From positions 16,457 through 80,456 of the forward strand of contig CADAUA010000006.1 in the NCBI GenBank assembly GCA_902791035.1: 64,000 bases of DNA, in the 5' to 3' direction. The position numbers were made by a program, and so were the translations under genes. The stretch is from an uncultured Coriobacteriaceae bacterium. Lineage in GTDB: Bacteria > Actinomycetota > Coriobacteriia > Coriobacteriales > Atopobiaceae. The notes below the pieces were generated by a model. It was not told where the DNA came from, searched no databases, and worked only from the letters and a program-made list of their open reading frames with translations. Shown here in pieces: positions 8,196-16,503 of this stretch (position 1 is its first letter; every line of letters begins with the position of its first letter).

Positions 8196-8645
8196 ATGTT
8201 GCATGTCCTCCTAGACACCAACGTGCTTGTTGACTTTCTTCTTCGTAGACCCAGGTTCTATGAAGACGCACGCAACATCATCACTCTAAGCACGGCAGCA
8301 GACTATGCCCTCTGGATGGGGGTCTCACAGGTAACGGACATCTTCCATCTGGCCACACAGGGAAGGATTCCCAATGCGGCGCTTGTGAAGCAGGAGCTTG
8401 CAGAGCTTCGCAAACACGTGCACGTGGTTCCCCTCGGCGAAGGCGACGTGGACGCCATGCTCGCATCTCCCTGGCCAGACTTCGAGGATGCACTCGTCTG
8501 GCGTGCTGCAGACCTGCTCAGGGCTGACGCAATCATCACGCGCGACAAGGGCTTTCCCACCTCACCCATCCCCACCATGGAGCCGAGTGAGTTCTTCGAC
8601 TGGCTGGAGAGAGTCCACGGAATCAGCTATAAGGGCCTCATCTAG
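8196..8645 (+). CDS. PIN-domain ribonuclease toxin
   Basis: This 149-residue protein is a PIN domain. It has the first acidic residue in LLDTNVLVDFLL (7-17), a central glutamate/aspartate block in DFEDALVWRAADLLRADAI, and the last acid in ITRDKGF. These are the metal-binding positions of VapC-like endoribonucleases, which cleave tRNA or rRNA when released from their antitoxin. It begins two bases after the antitoxin stop, in the usual antitoxin-toxin order. All catalytic acids look intact, so the toxin is probably functional. Confidence 0.88.
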   Translation: MLHVLLDTNVLVDFLLRRPRFYEDARNIITLSTAADYALWMGVSQVTDIFHLATQGRIPNAALVKQELAELRKHVHVVPLGEGDVDAMLASPWPDFEDALVWRAADLLRADAIITRDKGFPTSPIPTMEPSEFFDWLERVHGISYKGLI

Positions 8646-8702
8646 TTCCGCAGCGCGGCGCCCCCTCCCCACCGCAGCCATGCCCGGCCCCGCAACAGAA
8701 GA

Positions 8703-8770
8703 GCCGCCCTTCTCGCCCTGGCGCAGTTCTCGCGAAGCGAGCTGTTTGAGCACAGGGTGAGAAGGGCGGC
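8703..8770. terminator. Long hairpin between convergent genes
   Basis: GCCGCCCTTCTCGCCCTG at 8703-8720 pairs with 8753-8770 (one G-T position), with a second small hairpin, TCTCGCGAAGCGAG, inside. It lies between the PIN toxin (+) and leuS (-) ends and probably serves both directions as a terminator, although no long U tract follows. Confidence 0.6.
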
Positions 8771-8786
8771 CGTTGCTGTTGCGGCG

Positions 8787-11354
8787 CTAGATGGCCACGA
8801 TGTTGACCAGTCGCCCGGGCACCACGATGACCTTCTTTATGGTCTTGCCCTCGAGCTGGGCGGCAACGGCCTCCTTGGCGGCAGCCTCCAGCTCCTCCTT
8901 GCTGGCGTCGGCCGCCACCATCACGTGTCCGCGCACCTTGCCCTTGATCTGGACCGCGATCTCGACCTCGTCGCTCTTGGCCTCGTCGGCGTCGAACTCG
9001 GGCCAGGGCTCGTTGTAGGCCGAACCCGCGAGACCCAGCGCGGCGTGGAAGAGCTCCTCGGACCAGTGCGGACAGATGGGGGCCAGCATGGTCACGATGT
9101 CGTGGGCCACACGCCAGCGCAGGGCCGCGTCCTCCTCACCGCCGGGCGCGTTCACATACCCGCTCGCGGCGTTCACGAGCTCCATGCAGGCGGAGATCGC
9201 CGTGTTGAACTGCCCGCGATCGTAGTCCTGCATGCACTTGATGCCCAGGCCGTTGAGCTGACGCCAGAGATCCTTGCCCTGCTTGGAGAGCTCGGCCGGC
9301 ACGACCTCGCCACGCACGCCGTCGTGCGCCAGCAGCCACACCACGCGCCAGGCGCGCTTGATGAAGCGGTTGGCACCGGCCACGGCCTCGGGGTCCCAGT
9401 TGAAGTCCTTCTCGGGCGGGGCCACGAAGAGGATGGCCAGGCGCATGGTGTCCGCGCCGTAGGGCTCGATCACGCTCGAGGGTGGGACCACGTTGCCCTT
9501 GGACTTGGACATGGTGTCGCCGTTCTCGTCCTTGACCATGCCCTGGCAGAGCAGGTTCTTGAAGGGCTCGTCCACGTCCACCATGCCCATGTCGCGCAGG
9601 ACCTTGGTCCAGAAGCGGCTGTAGAGCAGGTGCAGGATGGCGTGCTCGATGCCGCCGATGTAGTTGTCCACCGGCATCCAGCGGGCCACGGCCTCCTTGG
9701 AGAAGGGCGCCTGGTCATTGTGGGGGTCGCAGTAGCGCAGGTAGTACCAGGAGGAGCAGGTGAAGGTGTCCATGGTGTCGGTGATGCGCTTGGCGGGACG
9801 CCCGCAGACGGGGCAGGTGGTCTCGTAGAAGGGCGCATACTCGGCAAGCGTGTCGCCTGCGCCCAGGTCCAGGTCCTCGGGCAGCATCACGGGCAGCTGG
9901 TCCTCGGGCACGGGCACGTCGCCGCAGGCGTCGCAGTGGATCATGGGGATGGGGTTGCCCCAGTAGCGCTGGCGGGAGATCAGCCAGTCGCGCAGGCGGA
10001 ACTGCACCTTGGGACGGCCGCAGCCGTGCTCCTGGAGCCAACCCTCGATGGCCGCGACTGCCGGCGAGTGCTTGCCGCCAAGAAGGCCGGTGAACTCGCC
10101 GGACTGCACCAGGTAGCCCTCGGCCGCCATGGCCTGGTCCCAGTCCACGTCGGTGACCACGAGGTCGCGCTCGTCCTTGAGCCTGTCGTAGAGGGGGTCG
10201 TCCTTCTGGCAGATGATGGGCGGGATGGGCAGGTGGTACTTGCGGGCGAAGTCGAAGTCGCGCTGGTCGCCGCAGGGCACGCCCATGACGGCGCCGGTGC
10301 CGTAGTCCAGCAGCACGTAGTCGGCCACCCAGAGGGGGCAGGGCTTGCCGGTGATGGGGTTCACCACGTAGCGGCCCGTAAAGACGCCGTGCTTCTCGCG
10401 CGCGGAGCCCTGGCGGTCCACCGACGAGACCTTCTCGGTCGCGGCCTTGAGCTTGAGGTAGTCGGCCTCGTACTGGGTGCCGGCCACGAGCTCGGCGGCC
10501 AAGGCGCTCTCGGGCGGCAGGACCATGAAGCTCGTGCCAAAGAGCGTGTCGGCGCGGGTGGTAAAGACCGTGATGGTACGGTCGGTGGGGGTCACGCCGT
10601 CGAGGTCGGCCAGCTTGAAGTCTATCTCGGCACCCTCGGAGCGGCCGATCCAGTTGCGCTGCTGTGCCTTGACGTTCTCGGGCCAGCCGGTGAGGGTGTC
10701 CAGGTCGTCCAGGAGCTCCTGGGCGTAGTCGGTGATCTTGAGGTACCACTGGGAGAGGTTGCGCTTCTCGGGCACGGACCCACAGCGCCAGCACCTGCCC
10801 TCAACCACCTGCTCGTTTGCCAGGACGGTCTTGCAGGTGGGGCACCAGTTGACGGGGCTGGTGGCGCGATAGGCCAGGCCACGCTTCCACATCTGGATGA
10901 ACATCCACTGACCCCACCTGTAGTACTCGGGGTCGCAGGTGTTGAACATGCGGTCGTAGTCGTAGGAGAAGCCCATGCGCTTCATGGTCTTGACGGCCTG
11001 GGCGATGTTCTGGTGGGTCCACTTGGCGGCCTGGGTGTTGTGCTTGATGGCCGCGTTCTCGGCGGGCAGGCCAAAGGCGTCGAAGCCCATGGGGTGCAGG
11101 ACGTCGTAGCCGCGCATGCGGGCCTGGCGGGCCATGGCGTCGCCTATGGTGTAGTTGCGCGCGTGGCCCATGTGGAGGTCGCCCGAGGGATAGGGGAACA
11201 TCTCCAGGACGTACTTCTTGGGCTTGGCGGGGTCGGTGTCGGTCTTGTAGAGCTCCTCGTCCTCCCAGGTCTTCTGCCACTTGGTCTCGATGGCCTGGGC
11301 GTCGTACTCGGGCACCTCGAAGGTGCCGGCCTGGGCCTCGGTGTCTTCTGCCAT
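8787..11354 (-). CDS. leuS: Leucyl-tRNA synthetase
   Basis: The 855-residue class I synthetase charges tRNA-Leu in the cytoplasm. The HIGH-type motif is HMGH at 61-64 and the KMSKS-type loop is TMSKSKGN near 613. A zinc-type CPTCKTV...CWRCGS segment near 180 and a long CP1 editing domain (TGRYVVNPITGKPCP region) are as in bacterial LeuRS. Length is normal. The start at 11354 opens MAEDTEAQ after an AAGGAGAA ribosome site. It lies downstream of guaB on the same strand but is separated from it by nested inverted repeats (11416-11532), so it is probably a separate transcription unit. I see no T-box in its short leader. Confidence 0.97.
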   Translation of the reverse strand: MAEDTEAQAGTFEVPEYDAQAIETKWQKTWEDEELYKTDTDPAKPKKYVLEMFPYPSGDLHMGHARNYTIGDAMARQARMRGYDVLHPMGFDAFGLPAENAAIKHNTQAAKWTHQNIAQAVKTMKRMGFSYDYDRMFNTCDPEYYRWGQWMFIQMWKRGLAYRATSPVNWCPTCKTVLANEQVVEGRCWRCGSVPEKRNLSQWYLKITDYAQELLDDLDTLTGWPENVKAQQRNWIGRSEGAEIDFKLADLDGVTPTDRTITVFTTRADTLFGTSFMVLPPESALAAELVAGTQYEADYLKLKAATEKVSSVDRQGSAREKHGVFTGRYVVNPITGKPCPLWVADYVLLDYGTGAVMGVPCGDQRDFDFARKYHLPIPPIICQKDDPLYDRLKDERDLVVTDVDWDQAMAAEGYLVQSGEFTGLLGGKHSPAVAAIEGWLQEHGCGRPKVQFRLRDWLISRQRYWGNPIPMIHCDACGDVPVPEDQLPVMLPEDLDLGAGDTLAEYAPFYETTCPVCGRPAKRITDTMDTFTCSSWYYLRYCDPHNDQAPFSKEAVARWMPVDNYIGGIEHAILHLLYSRFWTKVLRDMGMVDVDEPFKNLLCQGMVKDENGDTMSKSKGNVVPPSSVIEPYGADTMRLAILFVAPPEKDFNWDPEAVAGANRFIKRAWRVVWLLAHDGVRGEVVPAELSKQGKDLWRQLNGLGIKCMQDYDRGQFNTAISACMELVNAASGYVNAPGGEEDAALRWRVAHDIVTMLAPICPHWSEELFHAALGLAGSAYNEPWPEFDADEAKSDEVEIAVQIKGKVRGHVMVAADASKEELEAAAKEAVAAQLEGKTIKKVIVVPGRLVNIVAI

Positions 11355-11415
11355 GGGTTTCTCCTTGCCTCATCTGCGGTGATGCATGTGCCAGTCTATC
11401 ACGTACGGTTTCGCC

Positions 11416-11532
11416 GGGCACTAGGGGGTGCTCCCTAGGAGGGGCCTGTCAGGGGGACGGTTCTCTTGACACGCCTGCGTGTCAAGAGAACCGTCCCCCT
11501 GACACACGCCACTCGCCACTCCCCTAGTGCCC
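11416..11532. repeat. Nested inverted repeats (REP-like) between guaB and leuS
   Basis: The outer arms GGGCACTAGGGG (11416-11427) and CCCCTAGTGCCC (11521-11532) are perfectly complementary. They enclose a near-perfect inner hairpin, 11447-11505, with 27-28 bp arms that contain GGGGACGGTTCTCTTGACAC. A smaller palindrome CTAGGGGGTGCTCCCTAG starts at 11421. The GGGGACGGTT word is, from general knowledge, typical of REP elements mobilised by REP-associated tyrosine transposases. Confidence 0.85.
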
Positions 11533-11540
11533 ATACGCGA

Positions 11541-11564
11541 GGGGCCGCCCCGAAGGACGGCCCC
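11541..11564 (-). terminator. Probable guaB terminator hairpin
   Basis: On the minus strand GGGGCCGTCC-TTCG-GGGCGGCCCC forms a strong stem closed by a TTCG tetraloop, 23 bases after the guaB stop. No U tract follows, so termination may be partial. Confidence 0.55.
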
Positions 11565-11587
11565 AAGAGCGAGTCTGCAGCTGAGCC

Positions 11588-13114
11588 CTACTGGCGGTAG
11601 GAACCGCCGCTCACCTGCTGGCTCGCGTCCTTTAGTAGCACGTCGTGCGCGCCGCCCTCCACGAGCGACGTGGCACTCACGAGCGTGATCTTGGCCTTCT
11701 CCTGCAGCTCCTTGATGTCCAGCGCGCCGCAGTTGCACATGGTGGAGCGCACCTTGAGGAGCGACGCGTCCACGTTCTCCTTGAGGGGGCCGGCGTAGGG
11801 CACGTAGGAGTCCACGCCCTCCACGAAGGAGAGGCCCTTCTTGTCGCCACCCAGGTCGTAGCGCTGCCAGTTGCGGGCGCGCGCGGAGCCCTCGCCCCAG
11901 TACTCCTTCATGTAGGTGCCGTTGACGTTCAGGCGGCGGGTCGGCGACTCGTCGAAGCGCGCGAAGTAGCGGCCCAGCATGAGGAAGTCGGCGCCCATGG
12001 CCAGCGCGAGCGTCATGTGGTAGTCGTACACGATGCCGCCGTCGGAGCACACCGGCACGTAGACGCCCGTCTCGCGGTAGTAGCGGTCGCGCTCAGCGCA
12101 CACGTCGATAAGGGCGGACGCCTGGCCGCGACCGATGCCCTTCTGCTCGCGGGTGATGCAGATGGAGCCGCCGCCGATGCCCACCTTGACGAAGTCCGCG
12201 CCGGCCTCGGCCAGGAAGCGGAAGCCGTCGGCGTCCACCACATTGCCGGCGCCCACCTTCACGGTGTCGCCATACTTCTCGCGGATCCAGGCCAAGGTGC
12301 GCTTCTGCCACTCGGAGTAGCCCTCGGAGGAGTCGATGCAGAGCACGTCGGCACCTGCCTCCACCAGCTTGGGCACGCGCTCCTCGTAGTCGCGGGTGTT
12401 GATGCCGGCGCCCACCATGTAGCGCTTGTGCTCGTCCAGGAGCTCGTCGGGACGGGACTTGTGGGAGTCGTAGTCCTTGCGGAAGACCAGGCTCACCAGG
12501 TGGTCCTCGGCGTCAACGATGGGCAGGGCGTTGAGCTTGTTGTCCCAGATGATGTCGTTTGCGGCCTTGAGGGTGGTGTCGCTCGTGGCCACGACCATCT
12601 GGTCGCGCGGGGTCATGAAGTCGCGCACCAGCTTGGCGCGGTCGTCGCGGGAGGGCCGGTAGTCGCGGGAGGTCACGATGCCCAGGAGCTTGCCGGTGCC
12701 GCTGCCGTCGTCGGTCACGGGCATGGTGGAGTGGCCAGTGCGGTCCTTGAGCTCGATCACCTGGGCCAGGGTCATGTCGGGCGTGAGGGTGGAGTCGGAC
12801 ACCACGAAGCCCGCCTTGTAGTCCTTGACCTCGCGGACCATGGCGGCCTCGGAGTCGGCGGACTGGCTGCCGTAGATGAAGGACAGGCCACCCTCCTGCG
12901 CGAGCGCGATGGCCAGCTTGGGGCCGGAGACCGCCTGCATGATGGCCGAGACCATGGGGATGTTGAGCTTGATGGCAGGCTCCTCGCCGCGACGGTACTT
13001 GACGAGGGGCGTCTCGAGCGAGACGTTCGCCGGGATGTTCTCGGCCGAGGAGTACCCCGGAACCAGCAGGTACTCAGAGAAGGTGTGCGAAACTCCCTCG
13101 AAGAACGTCGCCAT
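11588..13114 (-). CDS. guaB: IMP dehydrogenase with CBS domains
   Basis: The 508-residue protein catalyses NAD-dependent oxidation of IMP to XMP, the first step of GMP synthesis. The catalytic-cysteine loop [20 protein letters not shown] lies near 311-330, with Ile replacing the usual Thr after the cysteine. Two CBS domains sit between about residues 105 and 225, and the IMP-phosphate loop [11 protein letters not shown] follows. The ATG at 13114 has a GGGAG ribosome site; the longer frame is rejected as an arginine-rich non-protein extension. A TACAAT box at 13273-13278 (minus strand) could be its -10 element. It is the only guanine-pathway gene in the window. Confidence 0.95.
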   Translation of the reverse strand: MATFFEGVSHTFSEYLLVPGYSSAENIPANVSLETPLVKYRRGEEPAIKLNIPMVSAIMQAVSGPKLAIALAQEGGLSFIYGSQSADSEAAMVREVKDYKAGFVVSDSTLTPDMTLAQVIELKDRTGHSTMPVTDDGSGTGKLLGIVTSRDYRPSRDDRAKLVRDFMTPRDQMVVATSDTTLKAANDIIWDNKLNALPIVDAEDHLVSLVFRKDYDSHKSRPDELLDEHKRYMVGAGINTRDYEERVPKLVEAGADVLCIDSSEGYSEWQKRTLAWIREKYGDTVKVGAGNVVDADGFRFLAEAGADFVKVGIGGGSICITREQKGIGRGQASALIDVCAERDRYYRETGVYVPVCSDGGIVYDYHMTLALAMGADFLMLGRYFARFDESPTRRLNVNGTYMKEYWGEGSARARNWQRYDLGGDKKGLSFVEGVDSYVPYAGPLKENVDASLLKVRSTMCNCGALDIKELQEKAKITLVSATSLVEGGAHDVLLKDASQQVSGGSYRQ

Positions 13115-13327
13115 GTGCCGTCTCCCTTCCGCCCCGCGGGGCGATTGGCGGGGCCCGGTGCCCCTCGTCCTTGTCTGCACGCGGCCCCGGTGCCCGCTGC
13201 GCCCTTGTCTGGCACAGCCCGCACCAAGTGCCACGGCCTTTGTCTACCTGAAAGTCCAGCAAATTTCGGCCGATTGTACACCAGACGGCGCGGGTGGTAC
13301 CCGCGCCGCCACATAACCACGCCGTAT

Positions 13328-14653
13328 CTACTTCTGTGCGCCGGATGCGCTCCCCGACCCCCCGCCCTCGGCCATCACCTGGCTGAAGTCCACCGCGATG
13401 TCGTGCTTGGTGGGCACCCACTCCACCTTCTTGAAGAGGGCCACCACCGTGATGGGGATATAGCTCATCATGAAGATCGGGAAGGTGAAGAGGTTGGTGA
13501 TTATCCGCACCTTGCTCTTGGAGTGGATGTGGTCGCGCTCCGTGATGGTCGTGAGCACCGCAAGCAGGAAGAAGACCAGATACATGGAGGTGAAGGTCCA
13601 CACGAGCGAGCCGATGCACATGAGGAGCTCGCCCTGGGTGGCGATGAAGCCGTGCGAGAGGTAGCCCACCACCAGGTAGAGGGCGTTCACGAAGGCCGAG
13701 ACCAGCGTGAGGAGGAGCCCCGGCGCCACCGTCATGAGCATGTCATAGGAGCTGAAGCGGTGGTCCTTGAAGATGCCGGTGAGGAGGTTCTTGTTGTACG
13801 AGAAGAAGACCTGGTAGAAGCCCTTGGTCCACCGCATGCGCTGGACCCAGGAGGCCTTGAAGGTCACGGGCTGCTCGTCGAAGAACTCCGCCGGCGCGTA
13901 GCCTATCTGGATGCCGTGCGAGCAGCAGAAGGTGGAGAACTGGATGTCCTCCGTGAGGCAGTGGAAGTCCCAGCCGTCCATGCCGCGCACGATGGCCGAC
14001 GACACGAGCCAGCCGGAGCCGGAGATCGCGCAGGACGTGCCCATGGCGGTACGGGCGTTGTTGAGGTACTGGGCCTCGCGCATGAACCAGATGGCGTAGG
14101 CCGAGCTGATCCAGGAGGAGTCGAAGTTCTTGGAGTTGCGATAGCCCGTGAGCACCAGGAAGCCGTCGTCGAAGGCGTCGTTCATGACCTTGAGGTAGTC
14201 GGGGGCCACGATGTTGTCGGCATCGAAGATCACGAAGGCGTCGTAGTGGTCGCCCGTCTCCTCCAGGATCCGGTGGAAGCCGTAGTCCAGGGCCCAGGAC
14301 TTGCCCTTGCGCGCCAGGTCGTGGCGGTCCCAGGCGATGGCACCCGCCTCCTGGGCCTTCTGGAGCGTGGAGTCGGTGCAGTTGTCGCAGATCACGTAGA
14401 CGTCCATGAGCTCGCGCGGGTAGTTCTGCGTGAGGATGGAGGTCACCAGGTTGCCGATGACGGCCTCCTCGTTGTGCGCCGCGATCACGAAGGCGTAGGT
14501 ATGCTGCTTCTTGGCCGGGGGGAAGCTCACCGTGCCGTAGCGCAGCACGCGCAGGATGTAGACCAGCTGGTAGAAGTACGCCACCGTGAAGAAGACCATC
14601 ATCAGGAAGTTGAAGATGACGATGGGCGTGAGCTGCGTGCCGTTGAAGAACAT
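13328..14653 (-). CDS. Membrane glycosyltransferase family 2
   Basis: A 441-residue processive-type glycosyltransferase. It has an N-terminal membrane segment (residues 10-33), a GT-A domain beginning YAFVIAAHNEEAVIGNLV, the DxD motif in FVIFDADNIV, an ED motif in HCLTEDIQFS and a QRMRW acceptor motif. Four C-terminal helices follow. This layout is shared with BcsA/NodC/IcaA-type synthases, which polymerise and extrude beta-linked sugars, and with related lipid glycosyltransferases. GGAGG precedes the ATG by nine bases. It starts 24 bases after the end of the rluA-type gene on the same strand, so the two probably form an operon. The sugar product is unknown. Confidence 0.87.
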   Translation of the reverse strand: MFFNGTQLTPIVIFNFLMMVFFTVAYFYQLVYILRVLRYGTVSFPPAKKQHTYAFVIAAHNEEAVIGNLVTSILTQNYPRELMDVYVICDNCTDSTLQKAQEAGAIAWDRHDLARKGKSWALDYGFHRILEETGDHYDAFVIFDADNIVAPDYLKVMNDAFDDGFLVLTGYRNSKNFDSSWISSAYAIWFMREAQYLNNARTAMGTSCAISGSGWLVSSAIVRGMDGWDFHCLTEDIQFSTFCCSHGIQIGYAPAEFFDEQPVTFKASWVQRMRWTKGFYQVFFSYNKNLLTGIFKDHRFSSYDMLMTVAPGLLLTLVSAFVNALYLVVGYLSHGFIATQGELLMCIGSLVWTFTSMYLVFFLLAVLTTITERDHIHSKSKVRIITNLFTFPIFMMSYIPITVVALFKKVEWVPTKHDIAVDFSQVMAEGGGSGSASGAQK

Positions 14654-14676
14654 TGCGCCATCCCTCCGTGGTCGTG

Positions 14677-15705
14677 TTACGCCGGGAGACCCAGCTGCGG
14701 GCAGATCTCGCTCCCCGCGGTCGTCCGGCCCATCGACGTGGCTTGGATAGATTCTAGTACATCGAGAAGGTCCTCCGGCAGACGGTCGGCCAGCACGATG
14801 GGCTCGCCCGTGACGGGGTGGTCGAAGGCCACGTGCCAGGAGTGGAGGAACTGCCGCTGGAGGCCCAGGTTCTGGCGGAGGTCGCCGCGCCCGTAGAGGG
14901 GGTCGCCCACCACCTGGTGGCCGATGTGGCGCATGTGGACGCGTATCTGGTGGGTACGGCCGGTGTAGAGGTGGCACTCGAGGAGGGTGTAGCCGTCATC
15001 GCGGCGGCCGGCCTCGTAGCGTTCGAGCACCCGGAAGGTGGTGATGGCCTCGCGGGCGCCCGGCGCGTCCGAGACCGCCATGCGCAGGCGGTCGCGCGTG
15101 GATCGGGCGATGCCGGTGGTGATGGTCCCCTCGTCGGCCGCCACGTAGCCCTGCACGAGGGTGACGTAGCGGCGGTCCAGTACCCGCAGGCGGATGAGGT
15201 CCTGGAGGGCCTTCTGGGTGGGGTCGTCCTTGGCCGCCAGCATGAGGCCCGAGGTGTCCATGTCCAGCCGGTGGACGATGCCCGGGCGGTCGTCGCCCTG
15301 CAGGTGGCCCAGGTGGTCGTAGCCGCAGTGGGCCACGAGGGCGTTGGCCAGGGTGTCGTCCACGTGGCCGGGGCTGGGATGGCAGACGAGCCCCGCCTGC
15401 TTGGAGAGGACGATGAGATAGGCGTCCTCGTAGCGGACGTCGAGCGGAATGTAGGGGTTGGGGGCCAGGAGGCCGGGGGCGGCGTCGGGGTCGGGGGCCT
15501 CGACGATTACCGACACGCGGTCGCCCAGGAGGACCTTCTCGGACTTGGAGGTGGCCGAGGTGCCGTTTATGGTCACTGCGCCAGTCTCCACGAGGCGGGC
15601 GCAGGCCGAGCGGGAGGGCATGTCGGGCCCGGTGGCCAGGAAGGCGTCCAGCCGCATGCCGTCTGCGGCCGGGTCCACGAGTAGGTTGACGACGCGGGTT
15701 GCCAT
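14677..15705 (-). CDS. RluA-family 23S rRNA pseudouridine synthase (RluD-like)
   Basis: The 342-residue protein has an N-terminal S4 RNA-binding domain (about 15-75) and a catalytic domain with HRLDMDTSGLML, in which the aspartate of RLD is the nucleophile, and LLECHLYTGRTHQIRVHM. RluD isomerises uridines in helix 69 of 23S rRNA; assignment to RluD rather than RluC is tentative. It commonly follows lspA, but here lspA is far away. The start at 15705 follows GAGGAGCCC. A 12-bp microsatellite lies just upstream in a different frame. Confidence 0.92.
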   Translation of the reverse strand: MATRVVNLLVDPAADGMRLDAFLATGPDMPSRSACARLVETGAVTINGTSATSKSEKVLLGDRVSVIVEAPDPDAAPGLLAPNPYIPLDVRYEDAYLIVLSKQAGLVCHPSPGHVDDTLANALVAHCGYDHLGHLQGDDRPGIVHRLDMDTSGLMLAAKDDPTQKALQDLIRLRVLDRRYVTLVQGYVAADEGTITTGIARSTRDRLRMAVSDAPGAREAITTFRVLERYEAGRRDDGYTLLECHLYTGRTHQIRVHMRHIGHQVVGDPLYGRGDLRQNLGLQRQFLHSWHVAFDHPVTGEPIVLADRLPEDLLDVLESIQATSMGRTTAGSEICPQLGLPA

Positions 15706-15745
15706 GGGCTCCTCTCGGGTGGGTGTGACACGGGCAGCGGCCCTT

Positions 15746-15823
15746 CTTGCGGTTCCTCTTGCGGTTCCTCTTGCGGTTCTTCTTGCGGTTCCTCTTGCGG
15801 TTCTTCTTGCGGTTCCTCTTGCG
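15746..15823. repeat. 12-bp microsatellite (6.5 copies)
   Basis: CTTGCGGTTCCT or CTTGCGGTTCTT repeats at 15746, 15758, 15770, 15782, 15794 and 15806 with a partial copy at 15818. It lies 41 bp upstream of the rluA-type ATG. Read on the minus strand it spells QEEP repeats from an ATG at 15830, but that frame is not the rluA frame and has no ribosome site. Confidence 0.9.
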
Positions 15824-15861
15824 CCGCCATGCTAGCAGACGGCTGTGTGCTCCCCGTGGGC

Positions 15862-16330
15862 GGGAATGGCTCCCCGCTTAGCGCGAGCTAACCGTCCCTG
15901 TTGTCCCGCCGTGGGAAGAACCTCCCGCTTAGGTGGCGCTAACCGTACCGGGTTTCCCGATTCGGGAAGAGCCTCCCGCTTAGCGCGAGCTAACTGTCCC
16001 TGTTGTCCCGCCGTGGGAAGAACCTCCCGCTTAGGTGGCGCTAACCGTCCCTGTTGTCCCGCCGTGGGAAGAACCTCCCGCTTAGGTGGCGCTAACCGTA
16101 CTGGGTTTCCCGATTCGGGAAGAGCCTCCCGCTTAGCGGCTGCTAAGCGGCCGGCTTGTCCCGACCGGGAAGAATTACCCGCTTAACTCCGGCTAACCGT
16201 CCGCGCTTTCCCGATCAGGGAAAAATCTCCCTCTTAGGCCCAGCTAACCGTCCCGGGTTTCCCGATTCGGGAAGAACCTCCCGCTTAGCCCTGGCTAACC
16301 GTCCCAAGTTTCCCAAGCCGGAAGAATCGC
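15862..16330. repeat. 51-bp repeat array D (10 units)
   Basis: GGGAA starts are at 15862, 15913, 15964, 16015, 16066 and 16117, then 16167 (one base short), 16218, 16269 and 16320. This is the longest array of the family. Its units carry CTCCCGCTTAGGTGGCGCTA-type cores. Degenerate CGCTTAGC/GATAAGCG pieces continue to about 16460. The rest of the gap to 16503 holds no gene. Confidence 0.93.
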
Positions 16331-16503
16331 GCTTATACCTCACCTTATGCGCGACCGTTCGCACCGCATCGAGCTTCCGTTCATGCTTAGCCACCGATAA
16401 GCGTAGACGCTTGCACGACCCCAAGCGCCCGGTCACGCTTAGCGGCCGCCGATAAGATTTGCAGACAAGTTCGACGCACAAGAAGCACCTACGAGCCCGC
16501 CCC

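Noticed and set aside
8757..11438. 893-codon plus-strand frame opposite leuS
   Set aside because: Shadow of high-GC codon usage opposite a clear leuS; composition rich in Gly, Val, His and Ala with no domains.
11645..14896. 1083-codon plus-strand frame opposite guaB and the glycosyltransferase gene
   Set aside because: Spans two well-supported minus-strand genes and has no recognisable motifs.
15573..15830. 85-codon protein with QEEP repeats overlapping the rluA-type start
   Set aside because: No ribosome site, wrong frame relative to the gene, and the part inside the gene is a shadow.
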